Shown here piece after piece: positions 35,626 through 44,920 of a stretch of DNA of 64,000 bases. A program made the position numbers and the translations under genes. The first letter of the stretch is position 1, and every line of letters begins with the position of its first letter. Where the stretch lies: contig JACRBZ010000056.1 in assembly GCA_016219185.1 (NCBI GenBank), positions 39,744-103,743 on the forward strand. The letters are read 5' to 3'. The notes beneath the pieces were generated by a model that ran no database searches, was not told where the DNA came from, and saw only the letters and a list, made by a program, of their open reading frames with translations. The DNA is from Deltaproteobacteria bacterium. Lineage in GTDB: Bacteria > Desulfobacterota > Desulfobacteria > Desulfobacterales > Desulfatirhabdiaceae.

Positions 35626-36260
35626 GCAACAGAGTGGCTGAAGCATATCGACCACTTTTCCCCACAAAGCACATTCCCATCGTGCTTGTTTCCATTGTTC
35701 AGGCCGCAAGCACCTTTTCGAAAAAAACGGATAGAGACAGGGAGGATTGGATCACAAGGCGGCTGCATGCACGATTGATCAGAATTCGGGAATTCCGTGA
35801 CGGCCCGTTCGATATTAGACTGCAACCCGAAATTCCCTCCCTTGATATTGACGCGGACACACCCGCCGGCAGGATTGATTTGCTTGTCTCTTGTGGCCTT
35901 GGTCACGAAGTATATTTCGCCATTGAAGCTAAAAGGCTACGTGTGTGCTCATCCGATGGTCGCGTTTCTTTTCATGGAAGCAGGGAATATGTTATGGACG
36001 GGATGATGCGTTTCGTGAGCGGTCAATATGCTCCTCATATGGAGGCAAGTGCCATGCTCGGGTATGTCTTTGACGGTAAAATAGACAAGGCCCGTTCAAG
36101 TATTGATAAGTCTGTTCGAAAGAAAGCAACAAATCTCAAACTGGCGCATCCGGGACAACTCATACGGTCTCCCATTTTGGCAGAAATGCATATTGATGAA
36201 ACCCGTCATGAACTATCAGAGCGATTTTTTACAATTTATCATGTTTTTATTCCAGTATAG
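35622..36260 (+). CDS. PD-(D/E)xK-type nuclease-like protein coupled to methyltransferase
   Basis: 212 aa. The start overlaps the methyltransferase stop (ATGA). A restriction-endonuclease-like core is visible: GRIDLLVSC with Asp86, then VYFAIEAKRL with Glu102 and Lys104, i.e. D-x15-ExK. An amphipathic region (RDREDWITRRLHARLI) precedes and a C-terminal HxxR-containing helix follows (DETRHELSERFFTIYHVF). It may be the cleavage subunit of a restriction system with the methyltransferase. I do not recognise a named family. The next ~290 bp (36261-36552), between this gene and convergent zorD, show no gene. Confidence 0.65.
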   Translation: MSNRVAEAYRPLFPTKHIPIVLVSIVQAASTFSKKTDRDREDWITRRLHARLIRIREFRDGPFDIRLQPEIPSLDIDADTPAGRIDLLVSCGLGHEVYFAIEAKRLRVCSSDGRVSFHGSREYVMDGMMRFVSGQYAPHMEASAMLGYVFDGKIDKARSSIDKSVRKKATNLKLAHPGQLIRSPILAEMHIDETRHELSERFFTIYHVFIPV

Positions 36261-36552
36261 TGTATGGTCAACATTTAGGAAACAAAATTCAGGTCTTTTT
36301 CCCTTTCCGGCAGGCGGAGCACCCAGGTCATATTTTGCGTTGCCTTGCTGAGCACCGCATCATGAAAGTCCCAAACAGGGGATTTCCCGTCTTCGTACAA
36401 TCGAAGAAAATCGTTCTGTTCATGGCTACAAAACCCTACTTCCTCCCGGATTCAAATATAAATATTTAAACGTCCCCTTCTTCCCATTTTCATACTTCGT
36501 TGTGCACACTTCGGGCATGGGGGTTAGAGACAAAACGACCAATGAAAATGTA

Positions 36553-39500
36553 TCATATCCGCTCCCGCTGTGTATCTGTCGCCAATACGGCAGTTTTCTC
36601 GATTTTTGTGCTGCCCAGAATATCCGTCAGCCATGATCGGCCATGAATGGTCACATCGCAAAGTTCCGCAGCCTGTCTGGTACGACGACTGAATTTCTTT
36701 GCGGTAGTGTGTAAACACCGCCGATTAAAAATAATACCTGTGGCACTCTCATAGAATGGACGGGCGCCCTCGATTTCACGTATAGCCAATTCGCTATCCA
36801 GTTCATCCCGTGAAGTGAATTTACATTGAATAAGCAAATTCTCCCGTTCAGCCCCATAATCAAAAACTACGACGTCGCAACCATGATCGGCAGAACCTGT
36901 TGTCAAAATAACCCTTTTCGCATTTTTTTTATAAATGGTGGCAATCAGTGCTTCAAAAAGACTCCAGGAGAGCTGTAAAGCCGTTCGAAGATCAATGTAC
37001 TCAATATGTTCCGGATGCTCGTCAGGATAACCAAAAACCTCGTTGAGTAACTCGGGGGCTGATACTGCCTCCGGTGGTATCAGACCGAGCGCGCTCTGCA
37101 GATTGCGTTTCCCATCTATCAATCGATGAAGCACGAGATCAAATGAGGCGATATCCGGGTTTGTGCAGGTGGGCAGATACACGGTTACTGGACGGGTCTG
37201 TCCAATTCGATACACCCGGTCCGTTGCCTGATCTTCCTTGGCGGGATTCCAGTGACGTTCAAGGTGAATGACGTGGTTCGCAGCCACAATGTTCAAACCT
37301 GCACCAGCAGCAATGGGCGACAGCACACAAATAGCAAAACCGGATTGACTTCCGAATTGAGCTATTAAACCAAGACGCGTTGTCTCGGGTTTTCGATTGG
37401 ATGTCGCTTTTGTGTCACCATTGATAACCGGTACCGTCAGAGTATAAATTTGCCCCAGATGATGGGCAAGCGCCTCCTGTAGTTTTTTTTGTACACAAAA
37501 AATCAGAACCTTTTCCCCAATCTCTTTGATCTCATCTAATTGATTCAATAGCCAAGCAAGTTTACCAGAACGGCACAATGCGGCTCGTGAAGAGGCTTGG
37601 CTGTTTGCGGTGCGGATATTCCCGCCGCCGAGAAGATCCGGGTGCAGCGAAACCTGACGGAGTTGCCAGAGGGCAGCAATTTGTTGGTTCAGGCGAGCTT
37701 TGCCATCAGGATCCTTTGTGTTACCGGCATTATGCGCAGCGGCAATCACGGTTTTATACAAAGCTGCCTGCTCGGATGACATATCAACAAAAATCGGCTC
37801 GCTTCCACCTGTTTTCTTTGGAAGTCCTTTCAACTCATCTTCCTTGATACGACGCAGCATCAATCCACCGACGAGATCCCGAAGTTCTTTTCCGATTTCC
37901 GCCATGTGATCACGATCCCTTATCATTCGCTGAATCCAATTGCGTTTGAATTCAGCAAAAGATCCAAGCGGACCGGGTTCTGACGTATCGATGATGGACC
38001 AGAAGTCACCCAGATGATTTTCAACCGGTGTTCCTGTCAAAGTCAGTCGAAAAAGCGCCTTCAGTGCCTTGGCGGCAATGGTCTGCAATGCATTTGGATT
38101 TTTGATATTTTGAGCTTCATCAAAAACGGCGGCACTCCACTCTGCCTTTGCAAAGGAAAATCGATAGTCCCGAAGGGTTTGGTATGTGGTGAGAACACAG
38201 CCGCCCGGATAATCAATGCTTCTTTCAGTGGCATCACCAAACCCAAGACCATATTGCAGCACTTGACCCGGTGTTGCGATATCCCGGCTATCAGGGCTTC
38301 GCCGAACTTTTGAAAGTTCGGCGTCTGCCTGTGCAATAAGGACTCTGGTGAAGACCCGATGATCACTTCGAAAACACTTTTCAATCTCCTGTTTCCAGTT
38401 CTCCATCAGCGACAACGGAGCAACAATCAGTATGGCAGGCGGCTCGGTTTCTGTCGTTTTACGCCAGAGATCAAACCATTCTGCAATGAATATCAGGGTG
38501 CTGAATGTTTTTCCCAGCCCCATATCATCTGCAAGTAAAGCACCTGCGCCATAGCCTTCTGAACTGTTGGCTGTTTTTTGTCTTTCCAATGCTCGTCTGG
38601 CATGGCCAAGCAGCCAACGCACAGCTTCCTCCTGATGCTGATATGGTGTGATGCCATACCGAGTAAAATTGGGCTCAAACAACTCAATATTGTCTTTGCA
38701 GGGCTCCGGGAATTGCCATCCGAAGCCGAGTTCAGCATCATTTGGGATAATAAGTGGGACTATAGGCTTTGTGTCAGGTTGGGATGAATCGTCAGGCTCA
38801 TCCGGTTTTTCGAGTGTTCCGGGCATTGCAGATCCCGTAATTTTCTGGGCAGAAGGCTTTCTACCAAACCAGTCCTGTCCCGCCTCCCAGTCTGCGCCCA
38901 AATATCCGCCCGGCCATATACCGATTCCGGTTACACGGGGACTGAACTCGGTTTCAATGTCCGGAAACACATTTTCGGTAAGCCATACAGATGGATTTGT
39001 CTCGAATGTTTTTCGTTCTTTCCTCGGAACTCTCCGGCGCGCCGCAACAGCACGGGCCTGTTTAGTTTGTAGGGGATTAAGCAAAACAATGGTTTTCCCC
39101 ACCCGAAGTATGGTACGATCTGTGCCGAGTTGCAGTTGAGCGATTCTTTCTTCAATATCGTCAGGACCCAGATCCGGAAAGCTGCCGCTAACAACGGGTC
39201 GCAGAATCAAATCTCCGGTGCCGATTTCTTCTCTGACATCCACTGACATCTCATCGGCGTGGGCAATGATGGTTTCACGGTAGGCTTCTAAATCAATACG
39301 AAGCCCTTCTTCCCTTGCCTCCCGTAGTGTCGCCAATAAACTGAGATTTGTGAACTCATCTTTTGTTGATGCATACATCCATTCTTGATAGGCTTTCAAC
39401 GCAGCATATTGCGCTGCTGTTGGAAGATAATATGAGTCCCCAACTTCAAGTATCGGCCCTCTTAACCGCCAGTCCCAAAAAACTGTTGCACCTGGATTCA

Positions 39501-39840
39501 CCAAACCAAGTTGTGCATGAAACCCCTGTAATTGTGGCACGCTTGTCGTTTGCAAACGCAATCCGCCCGGCCAGGGTGACGGCAGGAAAAAGCTTTCCCG
39601 GATATCCATATCCAGGCGGGCTGCATCCGAAGATAAAATAAAAACCCCGCAATCGACATCTTTAATCTCCGCCTGCCCGCATTCCAATAACATTTGCATG
39701 CGGATGAAGGCCAATTGATCTGCCTCCGGTGCCCGCCCTTTTTTTGCTTTTACATAACATTTTGAATCGGAAAAACGAATGGCAAGTCCGTCTTCATTGG
39801 CAGACCAATTAAATGGGGGTGTGGAGGGGAAAAATGGCAT
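36553..39840 (-). CDS. zorD: ZorD: SNF2-type helicase with C-terminal Mrr-like nuclease domain
   Basis: 1095 aa. The N-terminal ~400 residues are Zorya-specific. The SNF2 helicase has Walker A ADDMGLGKTFSTL (~436-448), DEAQNIKNP (~575), TLTGTPVENHLGDFWSI and the helicase-C motif GAGLNIVAANHVIHLERHWNPAKEDQATDRVYRIGQ in order (~860-905). Residues ~980-1085 form an Mrr/REase-fold domain: Asp in GCDVVVFDYG, LIQCKFTSRDEL (QxK) and FNRRCLHTTAKKFS. In Zorya systems ZorD acts on invading DNA after ZorAB activation. Last gene of the minus-strand zorABCD operon, 6 bp after zorC. It converges with the methyltransferase-nuclease operon. Confidence 0.9.
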   Translation of the reverse strand: MPFFPSTPPFNWSANEDGLAIRFSDSKCYVKAKKGRAPEADQLAFIRMQMLLECGQAEIKDVDCGVFILSSDAARLDMDIRESFFLPSPWPGGLRLQTTSVPQLQGFHAQLGLVNPGATVFWDWRLRGPILEVGDSYYLPTAAQYAALKAYQEWMYASTKDEFTNLSLLATLREAREEGLRIDLEAYRETIIAHADEMSVDVREEIGTGDLILRPVVSGSFPDLGPDDIEERIAQLQLGTDRTILRVGKTIVLLNPLQTKQARAVAARRRVPRKERKTFETNPSVWLTENVFPDIETEFSPRVTGIGIWPGGYLGADWEAGQDWFGRKPSAQKITGSAMPGTLEKPDEPDDSSQPDTKPIVPLIIPNDAELGFGWQFPEPCKDNIELFEPNFTRYGITPYQHQEEAVRWLLGHARRALERQKTANSSEGYGAGALLADDMGLGKTFSTLIFIAEWFDLWRKTTETEPPAILIVAPLSLMENWKQEIEKCFRSDHRVFTRVLIAQADAELSKVRRSPDSRDIATPGQVLQYGLGFGDATERSIDYPGGCVLTTYQTLRDYRFSFAKAEWSAAVFDEAQNIKNPNALQTIAAKALKALFRLTLTGTPVENHLGDFWSIIDTSEPGPLGSFAEFKRNWIQRMIRDRDHMAEIGKELRDLVGGLMLRRIKEDELKGLPKKTGGSEPIFVDMSSEQAALYKTVIAAAHNAGNTKDPDGKARLNQQIAALWQLRQVSLHPDLLGGGNIRTANSQASSRAALCRSGKLAWLLNQLDEIKEIGEKVLIFCVQKKLQEALAHHLGQIYTLTVPVINGDTKATSNRKPETTRLGLIAQFGSQSGFAICVLSPIAAGAGLNIVAANHVIHLERHWNPAKEDQATDRVYRIGQTRPVTVYLPTCTNPDIASFDLVLHRLIDGKRNLQSALGLIPPEAVSAPELLNEVFGYPDEHPEHIEYIDLRTALQLSWSLFEALIATIYKKNAKRVILTTGSADHGCDVVVFDYGAERENLLIQCKFTSRDELDSELAIREIEGARPFYESATGIIFNRRCLHTTAKKFSRRTRQAAELCDVTIHGRSWLTDILGSTKIEKTAVLATDTQRERI

Positions 39841-39846
39841 GTCAGT

Positions 39847-41268
39847 TTAGATGTCCACGTCGTTCCAATAAATGTGGAATTTTTCGCTAAGTTCATTGAA
39901 AAATTTATATATCCAGCTTCCTGAATAACCGTGTACCAGAGAAACTGGACATTTGTTAGGGCTGATCCGCAAAGCCTGATTCTGATAACTATCGCATGGT
40001 AAATCCCAAAAATCTTTTATAGGAAATTGTCGGTGGAACATACGGAGTCGAAAATTGTGAGTTCCCTCTATGATATAAACATCATCCCGACATTTCAAAC
40101 AAATCATACTTGTTTGATCTATTGCACCTTTAAGCAGGGCTACAGTTCCCCGATCACGAAATTCTTTCGGAAGATGCTGAAGAGTGTAACTATTGAGCAC
40201 CATCCGTGCATTACAAATCTTATCTGCTTCAAATAATGCCAGCAAAAATTGGGAGCGATGAACAAATTGCCTTTCATTCGGTGTTCCTATCAGGCTCTTT
40301 CGAAGAAATTCGATAAAAAAACGCAAAGTTAAACCGGTAACACCTTGTTGCGCTAAACGAAATTCGCTATCCGTTGCCCATTCCCACCATTTAGCACCTT
40401 CTGCTGATGACCGACCGTATCGGGGATCACAGCCAAAACGGATAATCCAATTAGACCAGTCGCCTTGCCATTTCCCTCTGCCTTCCTGAACCACCCGTTG
40501 AATCATTATTTTAAGTGCAGCGGAGCCTACGAAAAGATTACCAGAAACACGTTCATTTTTATGTTTTTCAATTTCTGTAAAATCCGGCAGCGATTCACCA
40601 AAAGCGACTTTTTTAATCTTATTCAAAAGGATATGTTGTCTTAATTGCTCTGTAAAACGCCCCTGATTGGGAATGGCAAAACGGGACATAAGTTTCGAAA
40701 TGTCTTCTCCAACTTTTAGTCGGGTGGCAATATTTTCTGGTCCAGTTGGATCAAATACCAACTTGTTGTGTTCATGCCATGGCCACATCTGTTCAGTCTC
40801 ATTGGATACTGTATTGCTGAAGGCTTCGATAAGTCTGCTACAAAGAAATGACAAGGCTGCAATATTGTCAAAATGAGTGAAGTACAGCAGTGTTACCTGG
40901 CGCCGCCGTCCACCATGCCAGCTCCGGCCATCATCACCCAAAATCGACTTGGCAATTTTATTGTCAAAATCCGGCAACCAGTTTTGTCTACCCTGTTGGC
41001 CCAAATGGTCCATATATATGCTTAACAATAAACGTTCTCTTCCCAGCACGTCTGTTGCCTGGTCAAAACTTTTGACTGTGTTATTTCGATTTTTGAGCTG
41101 CCGAATAAGTTCGTCCTTCCGATTTCTAAATGCCCTTGTTTCGTTTCCTTGTTTGAATCTAAGACAATTGCGATCAGATATTTCCATCAAGGTTTTTGAT
41201 GGCCCGCGTAGTATGGCTTCAGACAATCGGGGAGTCGGCAAATCGGGCAAAACAAAATTAATGATCAT
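39847..41268 (-). CDS. zorC: ZorC, EH_Signature-domain Zorya protein
   Basis: 473 aa, no membrane segment, no catalytic motif I recognise. Conserved-looking stretches: MEISDRNCLRFKQGNETRAF, WGREPLLL-like DVLGRERLLLSIYMDHLG, WWEWATDSEFRLAQQGVTG and YILEGTHNFRLRMFHR-like DVYIIEGTHNFRLRMFHRQF. The position between zorB and zorD and the size identify it as ZorC of type I Zorya, proposed to bind DNA and cooperate with ZorD. It overlaps zorB by 11 bp and precedes zorD by 6 bp, so the four genes form one transcription unit. Confidence 0.85.
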   Translation of the reverse strand: MIINFVLPDLPTPRLSEAILRGPSKTLMEISDRNCLRFKQGNETRAFRNRKDELIRQLKNRNNTVKSFDQATDVLGRERLLLSIYMDHLGQQGRQNWLPDFDNKIAKSILGDDGRSWHGGRRRQVTLLYFTHFDNIAALSFLCSRLIEAFSNTVSNETEQMWPWHEHNKLVFDPTGPENIATRLKVGEDISKLMSRFAIPNQGRFTEQLRQHILLNKIKKVAFGESLPDFTEIEKHKNERVSGNLFVGSAALKIMIQRVVQEGRGKWQGDWSNWIIRFGCDPRYGRSSAEGAKWWEWATDSEFRLAQQGVTGLTLRFFIEFLRKSLIGTPNERQFVHRSQFLLALFEADKICNARMVLNSYTLQHLPKEFRDRGTVALLKGAIDQTSMICLKCRDDVYIIEGTHNFRLRMFHRQFPIKDFWDLPCDSYQNQALRISPNKCPVSLVHGYSGSWIYKFFNELSEKFHIYWNDVDI

Positions 41269-42139
41269 GGTTTGTCGCTCTGAGCTTATTAATGAGAACG
41301 CTCATTTTCTCCTGCATCTCTTTCAGATTTTCATGCAGATTTTCAAGATTCTTTTTTTCAGAAGAAACAAGCGTAAAACGTATATCAATACGGCGATCTT
41401 CCGGACGATCATCCTTCAGTCCCTTGCCATCCAGTGGCCCATGGGTTGAACGGGTATCGGCATATCCACTTACTGAAATAAGAGGTTTGGGATGCTGAGT
41501 GGGATCGAGAGGGATCGTTTGAAGAGTTTTAAATTCGGTCAGGTGACCAGGCGATTCTGTCCAGAAATTCCACAAGGAAATTGCCCTATATGTGCTAAGA
41601 CCCCAGTTGCCCATTTCCCGATTGTTTACAACAGAATCAGTATGTCCTTCCACAAACACCGTGTCGAGCATGGATCTGTTTTCTGGACGCATCAGCGATT
41701 TAAGCAACGCTTGCCCAATGGCATTTGCCGGTGCAATGTAAGCTGATGGAATATCATATCTCCCTAAGGCGAAATGAAGTTGTTGATCCGGAATGCGAAG
41801 TACCGTACCGCTTTCCGCAATGATGACCTCAATACTGCTTTTTTGCAGATCGTTTTGTATTTGAGTCAACATCAACGACAACGAGTGTTCGCGCTGAACA
41901 ACATCACTGAGCTCACTGACAATACCATTCTGTGCCTGTTGAATCCCTTCCAGATTCTCTATCAGTTCCTGCTTTGAGAAGCGCAGTTCCTCTTTTCGTT
42001 TTTCCAACTCCACAAGTGTGACGACCAAAACAAAAATAAAAATAGCCAGCAAACTGGCCATGAGATCGGAAAAAGAGAGAAGAAAAGGATTCTCGTCTTC
42101 CCCACCGTTTTTTGAAGATAAAGCGCGGCGACGAAACAT
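41258..42139 (-). CDS. zorB: ZorB, MotB/OmpA-like anchor subunit
   Basis: 293 aa. One transmembrane helix at ~21-43 is preceded by PFLLSFSDLMASLLAIF, in which the Asp corresponds to the proton-conducting Asp of MotB. A coiled coil follows (~45-95). The OmpA-like peptidoglycan-binding domain at ~110-260 has VFVEGHTDSV, ISVSGYADTR and the closing DRRIDIRF. With five ZorA copies, two ZorB form the proton-driven membrane motor of Zorya that senses phage attack. It lies 6 bp after zorA and overlaps zorC by 11 bp. Confidence 0.92.
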   Translation of the reverse strand: MFRRRALSSKNGGEDENPFLLSFSDLMASLLAIFIFVLVVTLVELEKRKEELRFSKQELIENLEGIQQAQNGIVSELSDVVQREHSLSLMLTQIQNDLQKSSIEVIIAESGTVLRIPDQQLHFALGRYDIPSAYIAPANAIGQALLKSLMRPENRSMLDTVFVEGHTDSVVNNREMGNWGLSTYRAISLWNFWTESPGHLTEFKTLQTIPLDPTQHPKPLISVSGYADTRSTHGPLDGKGLKDDRPEDRRIDIRFTLVSSEKKNLENLHENLKEMQEKMSVLINKLRATNHDH

Positions 42140-42145
42140 GGTTGT

Positions 42146-44140
42146 TTAACGTCGATTCAAGCGGCTAAGCACCGCTTGAAGTTCGTCGAGGTCCCCCTGA
42201 AGTTGATCGACCTGAGTCTGATAGGTTTTCAGGCATTCAGTAACCTCTTTTGTCCATTGATTCATCAGATTTTTTGTTTGACCTTCGATTTGTTGGCCAT
42301 ACGCTTTGATGATTTCCTGAAGACGATCTTTCATCGCATTCAATCCATGCTCAGCCCCTTTGAACCATTGATTTTGGAGATTCGTCAACTCACGGTACGA
42401 ATCGCGGGCAGCCTCGGCTCCAATTTTGACGCTGTTTCCAGCAGTTTGCAATCCTGTGGTCAATCCGGCGATAGCTCCAGGAATTGGCTCCAATGACTTT
42501 GCTGCACGTTCACCAGACAGCGCCGCCGCTCGCGAAGCATTTGATGCCTCAAGTTGTTTGTTCGATGCATCAATCACCTGCTTGCCGAAGACTGCCAGCT
42601 CGTTGCTTGCACTATCGAGAGATTCTGATGAAGCTGCCAACCTTTCGGCAAGGTTTCCCACTTTCGAAAATTGTTCTGCCGCTTTACCAACCTTTTCGGC
42701 AAGATCGGAAGTCATAACGAGCAGGCGTTGATTCCGTTCATCCTCGAACCTGTTACGATTATCAATCTCTTTCTTTTGAACATCAGGCAATTGCTGCAAA
42801 TAGGACTTCAGATCGGAAATCGGTCCGGATATGGAGGCAATCACCTGTGCCGCATCTTTCAGTGTTTCCTGTATCGATGGAAGTTTCTTGGCAATATCAT
42901 CAAACTTATCTGCCACTCGTTCGTTGGATGAGGCTGCCGATAATTGTGCTTTTGCGGCCTCTTCATTGCGTGAAGCAGCGATTTCCAATGTCTGATTCAT
43001 AGTAGAAAAAGTTTCAGCCGCCTGTTGAATCTGTGCTGCAGCGGAAGCCATCTTTTCCATCACCATCTCATGGGCATTCAATTTTTGTACTGCGTAAACA
43101 ACCATGCGCTGTGAATTTCCCACAGTTTCTGAAAGGGTCTTCACTGTCGGTTCAAAACTTTTAACACTTGCCATCAGTTCACCACTGACTCCAGTGAACT
43201 GTTCAGAGAATTGCTCGGCCATACTGCCAATTTGGTTTTTCAGATTTCCCAGTTCGGCTGTTAATGCACTGGCCAGGAGTTCCGCAGATTTTTCTGCAAG
43301 CGGACTTTGTCCCTCGCTGGTTGCTTTTTCAACTGCATCCTTAACTTCTTTTCCCAGTCGTCCTATGGCTTTTTGCATTTCATCGCCAATAGCTACCGCA
43401 AGCCCTTTAAGAATTTCCTCCGTGCCCCGCGAAGTTCTTTCCAGATCTGCCATCGCATCTTCCGGGACATACCGTGAGATCATCGTATCCACCCGATTCT
43501 GGAGTTTACGAATTCTGCCGATTGCCTTCCCTTCCAGCCCTTTTTCTAAGCCACTGAACAGCAAACTGGTCAATACACCCCACACGGATGTTGAAAAAGC
43601 GACGGCACATCCTTGAATAAGAGGTACAACACTCTTTTCCAAATTTGTTAAATCATTCAAATTTAGCCCGCCGATGCCAATCTGCAGCCCAACAAAAGTA
43701 CCCAACACGCCAAGCCCCGTCAATATCCCCGGTATTGCTAGAAATAAACGACTCGTAGTAAAGTTTGGTGCAAGTGTTGAGTCACTGAAAATTTCTTCTG
43801 CATCGACAGTCCGTCGTATCAATGTTTGCCCATTGCCGTCCCGACTGGGTATTCTGATCATATGATGCTGCAGTTGACGAAACAGTGAAAACTCAGATGA
43901 AGCCATCATATTCAATGCGTTCTCATCATTTTTAAGAATATTGAGATAGCGTCCGGTTTCCGATAAAGAATCAATTGTGAGTTTCACTGCCCAAGAGCCA
44001 AGGCCTATGGCGATTGCAATGATCACAATGATAAAAATATCACTGAGTGCCTGAGATGCTATTTGCGAATTCTGGCTGAAGAGGTTGAGAAATACGGATA
44101 GTGGATTTAAGGAGGATGGTAACAGAAGAGACCAGTTCAT
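42146..44140 (-). CDS. zorA: ZorA, MotA/ExbB-like motor subunit with long cytoplasmic tail
   Basis: 664 aa. Membrane segments are at ~34-55, ~133-158 (FLAIPGILTGLGVLGTFVGLQ) and ~180-205 (AVAFSTSVWGVLTSLLFSG). The latter two form the MotA/TolQ/ExbB proton-channel signature. From ~215 to the C-terminus runs a long helical, coiled-coil tail rich in Ala/Glu/Lys/Gln. This is the hallmark of ZorA, whose tail projects into the cytoplasm and is needed for signalling to ZorC/ZorD. First gene of the zorABCD operon. The promoter must lie in the 780-bp AT-rich region upstream. Confidence 0.93.
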   Translation of the reverse strand: MNWSLLLPSSLNPLSVFLNLFSQNSQIASQALSDIFIIVIIAIAIGLGSWAVKLTIDSLSETGRYLNILKNDENALNMMASSEFSLFRQLQHHMIRIPSRDGNGQTLIRRTVDAEEIFSDSTLAPNFTTSRLFLAIPGILTGLGVLGTFVGLQIGIGGLNLNDLTNLEKSVVPLIQGCAVAFSTSVWGVLTSLLFSGLEKGLEGKAIGRIRKLQNRVDTMISRYVPEDAMADLERTSRGTEEILKGLAVAIGDEMQKAIGRLGKEVKDAVEKATSEGQSPLAEKSAELLASALTAELGNLKNQIGSMAEQFSEQFTGVSGELMASVKSFEPTVKTLSETVGNSQRMVVYAVQKLNAHEMVMEKMASAAAQIQQAAETFSTMNQTLEIAASRNEEAAKAQLSAASSNERVADKFDDIAKKLPSIQETLKDAAQVIASISGPISDLKSYLQQLPDVQKKEIDNRNRFEDERNQRLLVMTSDLAEKVGKAAEQFSKVGNLAERLAASSESLDSASNELAVFGKQVIDASNKQLEASNASRAAALSGERAAKSLEPIPGAIAGLTTGLQTAGNSVKIGAEAARDSYRELTNLQNQWFKGAEHGLNAMKDRLQEIIKAYGQQIEGQTKNLMNQWTKEVTECLKTYQTQVDQLQGDLDELQAVLSRLNRR

Positions 44141-44920
44141 TAGTTATTTCTGCCCACGAATGACATGGTTTGAAACAGGTCAATATCTTTGAGAATATAT
44201 AACATTGATGTTTAAAGATGTCCTTTAATGCTTACGGAAATAAAAACCGAATATCTATATTTTTTTCTCATAAATTTTCACTACCGGTTTCTTCAGCCAG
44301 TTTTGCTTCTCAGCGAATGAAAATATATAAAGAGAGTCCATAATTTCCCCCACGAAAGGCCAAGGGCGGCCGACGCGATATCGGGATGACGCGGTTCGGA
44401 ATCGACTCGCCCATGTTCATCACGCAATTCGTCCATTTCTCGTTTATTTCATAATGTTCATTGATAACAAAAAAGACATGCCGGATTTGTTTTTTAAGAT
44501 CGATGAACTTGCGAAGAGAAGTATCCTTCAAATCGTTTCTGAACCAAAGTTAATATTCTCACAGCCGAACAAGAGTTTCTCCTATTGGTTGTGTCCATGC
44601 CTATATACTGAATCAACAATTACTGAATTTTATTTACCTAACAGGTGATCCTGTATGATATTTCAAGTTCACTTGTCAATTTATATTAATTGAATAGAAA
44701 CATCAGGAAACAATCTGTAATGAGATGACACAACCGGGGTGCCGGTAGTGATTGCCAAATTAAAACGTCAGTCGCTTCTTATGGCAAATTTGAGATTCCG
44801 AGTTGTTTTGGGATAAGGTAGAATATATTCTTGACAGGAATATTCATGGCTGTTATTGACGGAATCATATTGATTTATATTTCCTGAATTTGGTTCAACC
44901 CAATTTTGAGATGACACGAT
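44141..44920. other. AT-rich intergenic region, no convincing gene
   Basis: 780 bp between divergent zorA and the ABC transporter operon. The longest frames (44310-44531 minus, 73 codons; 44454-44648 plus, 64 codons) overlap each other, lack good ribosome sites and match nothing I know. The region should hold the zor promoter on the left. On the right is a possible transporter promoter: TTGACA near 44833 or TTGACG near 44858 with a TATATT-like box. It marks the right border of the accessory island. No tRNA or att-like repeat was found. Confidence 0.5.

Noticed and set aside
36260..36469. 69-codon plus-strand frame between the nuclease-like gene and zorD
   Set aside because: No domain, no ribosome site and overlap with the preceding gene's end. 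I looked for a transposase remnant and could not support one.
31755..39840. BREX or DISARM locus (methyltransferase plus SNF2 helicase)
   Set aside because: No pglZ, brxC or brxL for BREX and no drmA or drmB (DUF1998) for DISARM. The helicase belongs to the Zorya operon on the other strand.
42139..42146. Flagellar stator motAB or TonB-system exbBD
   Set aside because: The MotA/ExbB-like protein has a very long helical tail and the operon continues with ZorC and the SNF2 nuclease. No flagellar or TonB genes are nearby.
36553..44140. Type II Zorya
   Set aside because: Type II has an HNH-type ZorE in place of ZorC and ZorD. Here both ZorC- and ZorD-like genes are present.
44310..44648. Small genes on either strand upstream of zorA
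   Set aside because: The frames overlap each other antisense, lack ribosome sites and have no recognisable product.
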